In this document: in pieces, positions 58,588 through 64,000 of the stretch
Layout of the letters: the number at the start of each line of letters is the position of its first letter
Position numbering within the stretch: the stretch's first letter is position 1
Source of the DNA: SCN-70-22 sp046327755
GTDB taxonomy: Bacteria; Gemmatimonadota; Gemmatimonadetes; Gemmatimonadales; Gemmatimonadaceae
NCBI GenBank assembly: GCA_046327755.1
Contig: JAXLXW010000008.1
Span: forward strand, 186,001 to 250,000
Direction: 5' to 3'
Length of the DNA stretch: 64,000 nucleotides
Made by a program: the position numbers and the translations under genes
Notes under the pieces: model-generated
What the model was told of the DNA's origin: nothing
Databases searched by the model: none
What the model saw: the letters and a program-made list of their open reading frames with translations, nothing else

Positions 58588-59760
58588 CTATTGCGCCAGA
58601 GCGTCTTGCGGCGGCGAGGCGCTGGGCTCACCAAAACGACGGAGCGAAAACGGCGACACATCGAATGCGCTCGACCCGCTGATCGCGAGATCCGCCGCGA
58701 TCTCGCCGATCACACTGGCGAACTTGAAGCCGTGCCCCGAGCACGGGCTCAGGACCAGGACGTTCTCCGCCTGCGGATGCCGGTCGACAATGAAGTGCGC
58801 GTCGGGAGCCATCGTGTACTGGCAGATCGCCCGCTCCCGTGGATGCCCCTTGGCGAAGGGGACGAAGCGCCGCAGCAGGTCGTAGATCTCGGCGTCCTCT
58901 GCGTCGGAGACCGGGTGGCCCGTGGGTATCCGACCGTCGGCCTCGCCGCCGTGGTGTATGCCGATCTTCACCCCGTCCCCCAGGTCGGGCTTGGTGTAGA
59001 AGATCGTCCCGTTCTCCAGTTCCCAGATCGAGACCGGCATGCGCTGCGACGTGAAGTACTCCGGAAAGCGCACCGGGTCGAACCAGTGGATCGTACGCCG
59101 CTCCACCGTGAGCAGCTTTCCGACGTCGGGGAGCACGTCGCCGACGAGCGCCCCCGCCGCCACGACGAGTTGGCGGGCACGAATGGTCTCGTCGCCCACC
59201 CGCAGCGTGACGCCATCGGCCCCATGCTCCCACCCATCGACTTGCGTCTCGACGCGCAGATCGGCGCCGTGGTGTGCCGCCAGTTCGAGGTGCGCCTGCA
59301 CGATCGCTTCGGGCAGGAGGATCCCGGCGCGATGCTCCAGCACCCCGACCATCTCGTCCAGCGGGGAGAAGGCGGGGTAGCGCCGGTGCAGGTCGCGGGA
59401 GGTGATGACCTCGTGCGGGAGATGATGTTCCTCGGTGCTGCGCAGCGTCCCGCTCACCAGGGCGCCCCCTTCGGCGCCGATCATCAATCCCCCGGTCCGA
59501 ATGAAGAAGGTCCGGTCGCCCGCGGCGCGCTCCAGCTCTCCCCAGAGGGCGTAGGCCCGCTGGACCAGCGGGACGTACAGCGGATGCTCGTAGTACGCCT
59601 CCCGAATCATTCGCGACTTGCCGTGGGACGACCCCATGGCGTGCGGCGGGGAGTGGCGGTCGATCCCGATGACCCGCTGGCCGCGCTTCGCCAGGTGGTA
59701 GGCGGTCGCCCCGCCCATGGCGCCGAGTCCGAGAATGGCGACGTCGTACGACGTGCTCAC
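58588..59760 (-). CDS. solA: FAD-dependent sarcosine/N-methyltryptophan oxidase family enzyme
   Basis: A 390-residue flavin oxidase of the monomeric sarcosine oxidase/N-methyl-L-tryptophan oxidase family. The dinucleotide site is VAILGLGAMGGATAYHLAKR. SSHGKSRMIREAYYEHPLYV is the conserved segment near the active site, and the cysteine that carries FAD covalently lies in LSPCSGHGFKFAS. It would oxidise N-methylated amino acids to aldehyde and hydrogen peroxide. The start is GTG 59760. It stands alone, with the type II secretion operon diverging upstream. Confidence 0.9.
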   Translation of the reverse strand: MSTSYDVAILGLGAMGGATAYHLAKRGQRVIGIDRHSPPHAMGSSHGKSRMIREAYYEHPLYVPLVQRAYALWGELERAAGDRTFFIRTGGLMIGAEGGALVSGTLRSTEEHHLPHEVITSRDLHRRYPAFSPLDEMVGVLEHRAGILLPEAIVQAHLELAAHHGADLRVETQVDGWEHGADGVTLRVGDETIRARQLVVAAGALVGDVLPDVGKLLTVERRTIHWFDPVRFPEYFTSQRMPVSIWELENGTIFYTKPDLGDGVKIGIHHGGEADGRIPTGHPVSDAEDAEIYDLLRRFVPFAKGHPRERAICQYTMAPDAHFIVDRHPQAENVLVLSPCSGHGFKFASVIGEIAADLAISGSSAFDVSPFSLRRFGEPSASPPQDALAQ

Positions 59761-59902
59761 GGGATAACCGGGGTGTCGGGTGAGAGGAGGCGCGTGAAGA
59801 TCGGGGAGAGTTGCAGTATCGTAGCGAGTGCCGGTCGCGGGCGGAACGTGACGTACGCCATGCGGCGGGGCACAGCGAAGGTGTTAGTTCTTCCAGCGAG
59901 CC
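59761..59902. promoter_or_regulatory. Promoter region of the type II secretion genes and of the oxidase
   Basis: This 142-bp spacer separates the divergent starts at 59760 and 59903, so promoters of both should lie here. No clear sigma-factor consensus was recognised. Confidence 0.4.
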
Positions 59903-60478
59903 ATGCCGGTCGACCTTCACGCGCGCGCCCTGACGACATCCCTCCCCGTTCGCGAGCCCTCCCCCTCCCCAGTATCGGGCGGAGTGGGGGGGGCGCTGTA
60001 TGCTGTCGACCTGCGACAACGCCGGAGCGAACGGCGCGGGGTGACGCTGCTCGAGCTGATGGTGGTCCTCGCCCTGCTGGCGCTCGTCGCCGCGTTCGCG
60101 CTCCCAACGCTCGTCCCCCGCGCGCCGAGGGGGGCCACGGTGGCAGATGCCGTGCGTGCCGCGCGGAGCGCCGCAGTGGCGCGGGGGCAGCTCCTCGCAC
60201 TCGCCGTCGACGCCGACGGCGCCTGGGAGGTGCGTCCCCTCCCCCCCGACGATGCACTGCGCCTGGCGGAAGGGCGGCTCCACACGCCCCCGACCGCCCC
60301 CTTCCGGCTGCAACTCACCCCGCTTGGCGCGTGCCTCGCCGCCACGCCGCTCCCGGCCGAACTGGCGGGGTGGGACGCCGCCGGGTGCACCGCGCCGTCG
60401 CTCGGCGCGCAGGCCGGCGTGGCGCGCGTGGCGCGCGTGGCGCGCGTGGCGCGCGTGGCGCGGGAAGGAGGGGGATGA
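59903..60478 (+). CDS. gspH: Type II secretion pseudopilin GspH-like
   Basis: A 191-residue pseudopilin. A long leader ends in a prepilin peptidase site RRSERRG-VTLLELMVVLALL (cleavage after Gly, Glu at +5), followed by a hydrophobic helix and a globular domain with a small Cys pair (GACLAATP, AGCTAPSL). The C-terminus reads VARVARVARVARVAREGGG, encoded by a GTGGCGCGC tandem repeat. This minor pseudopilin initiates or tips the secretion pseudopilus. It is the first gene of a run gspH-I-J-K-L-M. GspG and GspE/F are not in the window. Confidence 0.85.
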   Translation: MPVDLHARALTTSLPVREPSPSPVSGGVGGALYAVDLRQRRSERRGVTLLELMVVLALLALVAAFALPTLVPRAPRGATVADAVRAARSAAVARGQLLALAVDADGAWEVRPLPPDDALRLAEGRLHTPPTAPFRLQLTPLGACLAATPLPAELAGWDAAGCTAPSLGAQAGVARVARVARVARVAREGGG

Positions 60479-60813
60479 CGCTACTCGAAGCGTTGGTGGC
60501 GCTCGTCATCCTCGGGTTGTCGGCGGTAGGCTACCTCGACGTCTTTCGCACCAGCAGCGGCGCGGTGCGTGACGCCGACGAGTGGACGCGCACCGTGGCG
60601 ATCGCCGAATCGGCGATGGAGGGTGCGACGTTAGGCGATGCGATGCAGGCGGATCGCGGCACGCTGTCGCCGCTCGATCGCACCGACGGATTCCGGGAGC
60701 GCGTCGAGGTACTGCCTTGGCGCCCCGGCGTTAGGCAGGTCGTGGTCACCGTGACGTCGCCGCGCGGGACGACCTTCACGCTGCGTCGGCTGGCGCGGGA
60801 ACGGCGCCCATGA
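60385..60813 (+). CDS. gspI: Type II secretion pseudopilin GspI-like, leader encoded within the gspH repeat
   Basis: The obvious start is ATG 60475 (ATGA overlap with gspH, AAGGAGG three bases upstream). That protein starts directly with MTLLEALVALVILGLSAVGY, which in other GspI proteins is the mature sequence after the cleavage site. Upstream the frame stays open, encoding RGARGARGARGAGRRG before MTLLEA, with GTG 60385 as possible start. That would create a normal cleavage site G-MTLLE. The mature part has Glu at +5 and a typical pseudopilin helix. Position between gspH and gspJ supports the assignment. The start is uncertain. Confidence 0.75.
   Translation: MHRAVARRAGRRGARGARGARGARGAGRRGMTLLEALVALVILGLSAVGYLDVFRTSSGAVRDADEWTRTVAIAESAMEGATLGDAMQADRGTLSPLDRTDGFRERVEVLPWRPGVRQVVVTVTSPRGTTFTLRRLARERRP
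60419..60463. repeat. 9-bp tandem repeat (GTGGCGCGC) in the gspH/gspI overlap
   Basis: Five units of GTGGCGCGC (the last GTGGCGCGG) encode VAR repeats in the gspH frame and RGA repeats in the gspI frame. Confidence 0.9.
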
Positions 60814-61451
60814 ACCATCGCCGCCGGGGCGTTGTCGCGTCGCGGGCCACGCGCGCCGCTCGCGCCGCGCGCGCAGGCTTCACGCTGCTCGAGGTGATGG
60901 TCGCGCTGGTGGTGAGCGGGCTGGTGGTGACGCTGGCCTATGCCACCACCCAGGCGGGCTTCGACACGGAGTCGCGGCTGGAAGCCCATCGCGACGGTGC
61001 GGAGCGGGTGACGGCGATTCGCGCCCTGCTCGGCGACGCGCTGCGGCACCTGGAGGCGGGGCTTCGCGGCGGGGAGGTCGTCTTCTCGCTCGCCGACCGT
61101 GTGGCGGCTGACGGAAGGAGCGCCGACTCGCTCGACTTCCTCACGCGTGGCATCGTGGCACCGTACGGCACAGGGGTGGCGTGGCGCGTGGCGCTCTGGC
61201 GCTCGCACGACACGCTGCGCATCGCGGCGCGCCCGACGGAGTCGCGCGACACCACGGTCCCGATCACCGCCACGCTCCCCGGGGTGACGGGGGTCGACGT
61301 GCAGGTGCTGGGACGCGGGCTGGCTGCCTCGTGGGCCGCGCAATGGCCGGAGGGCGACGTCGCCCCGGACGCCGTTGCGCTGGTGGTGCAGCGGGGCGAG
61401 GCACCGGCGCTGCACCTGGTGGTGCGCCGCGGCCTGGAGCGCGCCCCGTGA
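60810..61451 (+). CDS. gspJ: Type II secretion pseudopilin GspJ
   Basis: A 213-residue pseudopilin with a 22-residue leader. The prepilin peptidase site is AARAARAG-FTLLEVMVALVV, with Glu at +5. The globular part is beta-rich and has GspJ-like features (LLGDALRHLEAGLRGGEVVF, DSLDFLTRGIV). Its start overlaps the end of gspI (ATGA), and its stop overlaps gspK (GTGA). It belongs to the tip complex GspI-J-K of the pseudopilus. Confidence 0.85.
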   Translation: MNHRRRGVVASRATRAARAARAGFTLLEVMVALVVSGLVVTLAYATTQAGFDTESRLEAHRDGAERVTAIRALLGDALRHLEAGLRGGEVVFSLADRVAADGRSADSLDFLTRGIVAPYGTGVAWRVALWRSHDTLRIAARPTESRDTTVPITATLPGVTGVDVQVLGRGLAASWAAQWPEGDVAPDAVALVVQRGEAPALHLVVRRGLERAP

Positions 61452-62224
61452 GCGCGACGCCGCGGGGCGCGTCATCCCGTCAGCCGCAAACGCGGCGCGG
61501 GGTCGCGCTCGTCCTCGTCCTCTGGCTCCTCGTCATCCTCGGCGCGCTCGGTGCGACCGTCGTGGCCAGCACCCGCGACAGCTCGCGTCTCACGGCCAAC
61601 GCGCGCGCCCGCGTGGTGGCGCGCTACGCGGCGGAGAGTGGAATCGAGGCCACCCTCGCCGCAATCGACGACTCGCTCGCCGTCCTCACCGACAGCGTGG
61701 CGCGCCGCGCCTTCCTCAACGCGCTGGAGCCGTCCACCCGCGCCGACTCGGTTGCGCTGGGCGATGCGCGCTTCGCCGTGGCCATCGTCGACGCCAGCGC
61801 ACGGCTCGACGTCAACGCTGCCCCGGAGGACAAGCTCTCGCGCCTCTTTGCGCGGCTGGCCGACCCGTCGCGCGGCGAGGCGCTGGCCCGTGCCATTCGC
61901 GCCTGGATCGAGCGCGACGGGCGGACCGTGCGTCCGGTACGGGCGCTGGAGGAGCTGCGCACGATTCCCGGGGCCGACGAGGAGTTGTTGCAACTGGCGG
62001 CGCCGTTCCTCACGGTGGACGGCGACGGGACGATCAATCGCGCCGCCGCCAGCGCCGAGGTGATGGACGCGGCCTTCGGCGACCTGCGTGACGCACCGTC
62101 ACGGCTGGTGGTCATCTCGCGGGGCTGGCTGCACGGACACCCGATGACCCACGAGATTCAGGGCGTGTACGCCATCGCGGCCGATCGACTCGTCCTGGTG
62201 CACTGGCGCGAACGCACCCTGTGA
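61448..62224 (+). CDS. gspK: Type II secretion pseudopilin GspK
   Basis: A 258-residue protein. The leader cleavage site is TRRG-VALVLVLWLLVILGAL, without Glu at +5, as usual for GspK. The large globular domain includes the typical segments ARYAAESGIEATLAAIDDSL, LDVNAAPEDKLSRLFARL and VRALEELRTIPGADEELL (the helix-hairpin-like part). The start is GTG 61448, overlapping gspJ by four bases. It forms the tip of the pseudopilus with GspI and GspJ. Confidence 0.88.
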   Translation: MSATPRGASSRQPQTRRGVALVLVLWLLVILGALGATVVASTRDSSRLTANARARVVARYAAESGIEATLAAIDDSLAVLTDSVARRAFLNALEPSTRADSVALGDARFAVAIVDASARLDVNAAPEDKLSRLFARLADPSRGEALARAIRAWIERDGRTVRPVRALEELRTIPGADEELLQLAAPFLTVDGDGTINRAAASAEVMDAAFGDLRDAPSRLVVISRGWLHGHPMTHEIQGVYAIAADRLVLVHWRERTL

Positions 62225-62255
62225 CCCAGATCACGACTCTCTCACCCCCTCTCGC

Positions 62256-63422
62256 GTGAGCCCTCGCGTTGCCCTCGAGCTGACCCCCGTGCACCTCCGC
62301 GCCGTCGTGGCGTCGGGGTGGCGCGACGTCGCCCAGCGCACCCTGGAGCTTCCGTGGAACCCCGCCGAGCCCGAGGGAGCGATCGCGCGCCTGCGCGAGC
62401 AGGTGGGGGCGGTGGACGCGATTGCCGTCGCGGTGGGACTCGGCTTCCTCCACGTGAAGCGTGTGGAACTCCCGCCGGCGCCGCACGTCGCCCGCGAACA
62501 GATGCTCGCGCTGGAGAGTGAACGCTTCTTCGCGGCGACGCCCCCGGTGACCGTCGCGCTTGCACCGGGCGGAGCTGTGGCGTTCGCCGTCGACGGCGAC
62601 GCGCTGGAGCGGTGGACCGCCGCGCTCGAGCGCTGGTCCCCGGTGGTGCGCGTCGACGCGGCGCCGGTTTCGCTGGCGCGTGCGCTCGTCCGTGGGAACT
62701 CGGCGGTGACGGGCGACTTTGCGCTGGAGGCCGGTGAGGGGGAGCATGGCCTGGCGACGCTGCGTGGCGGTGCGTTGGTGGCGGTGCGGCGCATCCCGCA
62801 CACCGTCGGTTCTCCGCCAGCCGCAACCGCCCCTGCGATCGCGAGCGTCCCCGCCACGCACCTGGCGGCGTGGGGGGCGCTCCTGGGCGAGGATGAGGAT
62901 GAGCAGGGAACGCTCGCCCCTGCCGCGCGCCGCCGCAGCTTCGCGTCGCGTCGACAGCGACGCTTCGCCGTGGCGGTCGTCGCCGCGGTGGCGGGCGTGG
63001 CCTTCGCCCTCCTCTCGGCCGACCGCTGGAGGGCGCGCACGCTGCAGGCGCTCGAGACGGACGTCGCGGCGCGACGTGCCGCCGCGGCCCCCGGCGAGGC
63101 CGCGCTCGCGGCCCGGTCGCGCCTGGACCAGGAGGTCGCGACGCTTGGACGGCTCTCCGCCAGCCGCAACGGCTCCCTGCACGCGCTTGCCGCCATCTCC
63201 GCCGCCCTCCCCGCCGACGCCGTCATCCAGGGCGCGCACGCGGTAGGACGTGACTGGGAAATCGACGGGACCGCCTCGAGCGCCGCGGCCCTCGTCCCGG
63301 CGCTCGACAAGGACGGCCGCTTCGAGAACGTGCGACTACGCGCCGCCAGCTCGCGCTTCCGCGACGGCGCGCGCACGCGCGAGACCTTCTCCCTTGCCCT
63401 CCGTGTCCGTCCTGGCGCCTGA
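62256..63422 (+). CDS. gspL: Type II secretion inner-membrane protein GspL-like
   Basis: A 388-residue protein with the layout of GspL/PilM-PilN. The cytoplasmic actin-like part (1-235) begins VALELTPVHLRAVVASGWRD and contains DAIAVAVGLGFLHVKRVELP. One membrane span lies at about 238-255 (FAVAVVAAVAGVAFALLSA), then a periplasmic coiled coil (TLQALETDVAARRAAAAPGE) and a small domain. GspL links the ATPase GspE to the periplasmic apparatus. The start is GTG 62256. It overlaps the start of gspM by 20 bases. Confidence 0.78.
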   Translation: MSPRVALELTPVHLRAVVASGWRDVAQRTLELPWNPAEPEGAIARLREQVGAVDAIAVAVGLGFLHVKRVELPPAPHVAREQMLALESERFFAATPPVTVALAPGGAVAFAVDGDALERWTAALERWSPVVRVDAAPVSLARALVRGNSAVTGDFALEAGEGEHGLATLRGGALVAVRRIPHTVGSPPAATAPAIASVPATHLAAWGALLGEDEDEQGTLAPAARRRSFASRRQRRFAVAVVAAVAGVAFALLSADRWRARTLQALETDVAARRAAAAPGEAALAARSRLDQEVATLGRLSASRNGSLHALAAISAALPADAVIQGAHAVGRDWEIDGTASSAAALVPALDKDGRFENVRLRAASSRFRDGARTRETFSLALRVRPGA

Positions 63423-63966
63423 CGCGCGCGAGCGCCGGACCATCGCCCTCGGGGGCGCGGTGCTCACCATCGCGGTCTTCGTCACGGTCGTCGCCGTCCC
63501 GGCGGCGGCGCGCTGGCGCGACCGCGAGGCGATGATCGACGCGCTGCGGCGGCAGCGCGCGCAGCTGGTGGCGTTAGGCGCGCAGCGTAGTGCGCTGGAG
63601 GCGGCGGTGCAGCGTCGGTCGCAGCAGGCCGAGGCGCTCCCGGTGCGCCTGGTGCGCGGCCGCACGCCGGCGCTCGCCGCGTCGGCGTTGCAGGCGTTGC
63701 TGCAGGAGTACGCCTCGGCCAGCCGGGTGAGCGTGACTCGCCTCGACGTCGCCAGCACTCCTGACTCCGGCGCCACGCCGGCCATCCCCGCCCTGGTCTC
63801 GGCGGTGAGCGACGTGTACGGCCTCGCCGACTTCCTGTCGCGACTGGAGCACGGCGGGCGGTGGGTCGAGGTCACGGAGCTGTCGGTATCGCCCAACCCG
63901 TCGCTGCGCGGGGAGCTGCTGCAGCTGTCGGTCGCCATCCGCGCCCCCTTCGTCCTCGAGCCATGA
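63403..63966 (+). CDS. gspM: Type II secretion inner-membrane protein GspM-like
   Basis: A 187-residue protein starting with GTG 63403. One membrane span lies near residues 12-33 (TIALGGAVLTIAVFVTVVAV), followed by a coiled-coil segment (MIDALRRQRAQLVALGAQRS) and a ferredoxin-like periplasmic domain (ADFLSRLEHGGRWVEVTELS, GELLQLSVAIRAPFV). This matches GspM/PilO. It would form a heterodimer with GspL in the inner membrane. The start overlaps the end of gspL. A further gene seems to start at 63980. Confidence 0.8.
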   Translation: MSVLAPDARERRTIALGGAVLTIAVFVTVVAVPAAARWRDREAMIDALRRQRAQLVALGAQRSALEAAVQRRSQQAEALPVRLVRGRTPALAASALQALLQEYASASRVSVTRLDVASTPDSGATPAIPALVSAVSDVYGLADFLSRLEHGGRWVEVTELSVSPNPSLRGELLQLSVAIRAPFVLEP

Positions 63967-63979
63967 CGGGGGATCGCTG

Positions 63980-64000
63980 ATGCGCGTGCGCCGCACCACG
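63980..64000 (+). CDS. Start of a further gene (cut by window edge)
   Basis: ATG at 63980 begins MRVRRTT and runs to the window edge. It follows the gspM stop by 13 bases, with a GGGGGA stretch nine bases upstream. By position it could be gspN, gspC or gspD, but only seven codons are visible. Confidence 0.35.

Noticed and set aside
58525..60384. Long plus-strand frame upstream of gspI, opposite the sarcosine oxidase gene
   Set aside because: It is the antisense of a well-supported FAD enzyme, Arg/Pro-rich and without domains. Only the part from about 60385 may be used as leader.
60475..60813. GspI simply starting at ATG 60475
   Set aside because: Not fully rejected, but that protein would lack a prepilin leader, so the longer form is listed with the start marked uncertain.
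1..64000. tRNA, rRNA, riboswitch or transposase genes
   Set aside because: No cloverleaf-like tRNA, conserved rRNA segment, riboswitch core or transposase motif was recognised on reading both strands. Short or divergent RNAs could still be missed without a covariance search.

Overview
This 64 kb window is dense, GC-rich bacterial chromosome (about 70% G+C by eye). It looks like a Gram-negative, aerobic, peptide- and amino-acid-degrading bacterium, probably of the Gemmatimonadota. That placement is inference from the combination of many secreted amidohydrolases, a DUF5916 outer-membrane protein, a PQQ dehydrogenase, a split type II secretion operon and HEAT-repeat/ECF-sigma genes; there is no rRNA or marker gene to prove it. 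No tRNA, rRNA, CRISPR array, insertion sequence or phage gene was found.

Layout. 1-5.9 kb: end of a conserved small protein, a prohibitin-like membrane protein with a small zinc-ribbon partner, a TIGR01777-type epimerase, a DNA glycosylase, a FlgM-like anti-sigma gene divergent from a FliA-type sigma factor, and a kinase-like protein. 6-9 kb: secreted amidohydrolase and M28 peptidase. 9.1-12.1 kb: a quinone-stress locus of MhqR/MhqO/MhqD type, with two operators matching the MhqR box and a divergent cupin gene. 12-29.4 kb: secreted enzymes (M15-like peptidase, four more amidohydrolases, PQQ dehydrogenase, serine hydrolase, gamma-glutamyltransferase), membrane proteins and a 21-bp minisatellite. 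29.6-36.6 kb: a hybrid sensor, an operon for D-amino-acid aminotransferase, L-asparaginase and M20 peptidase, a YVTN propeller protein and a HEXXH membrane protein. 36.6-43.4 kb: a run of minus-strand signalling genes comprising a PAS kinase, an NtrC-type regulator, a coiled-coil protein, a roadblock-like/OmpA membrane protein, a Rab-like small GTPase, a pseudo-receiver and a degenerate EAL protein. 43.6-47.5 kb: ECF sigma, anti-sigma and two HEAT-repeat proteins with overlapping or tightly spaced genes. 47.7-50.5 kb: DASS transporter and D-threonine-aldolase-like enzyme. 50.4-53.2 kb: YceI, haem-protein and outer-membrane genes plus a blue-copper lipoprotein. 53.4-59.8 kb: LytS/LytR-like pair, DUF5916 protein and a sarcosine-oxidase family enzyme. 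59.9-64 kb: type II secretion genes gspH-I-J-K-L-M.

How it fits together. Most catabolic enzymes carry signal peptides. The type II secretion genes could export some of them, and the transporter, aminotransferase and asparaginase would feed released amino acids and dicarboxylates into metabolism (inference).

Two signals are not ordinary annotation. First, the heptamer CGTTAGG/CCTAACG occurs about 36 times, nearly always as CGTTAGG on the coding strand, as Leu-Gly (TTA codon), Val-Arg or a TAG stop. Second, a Rab-like GTPase is encoded beside a membrane protein that seems to carry a roadblock/longin-like domain and an OmpA domain.
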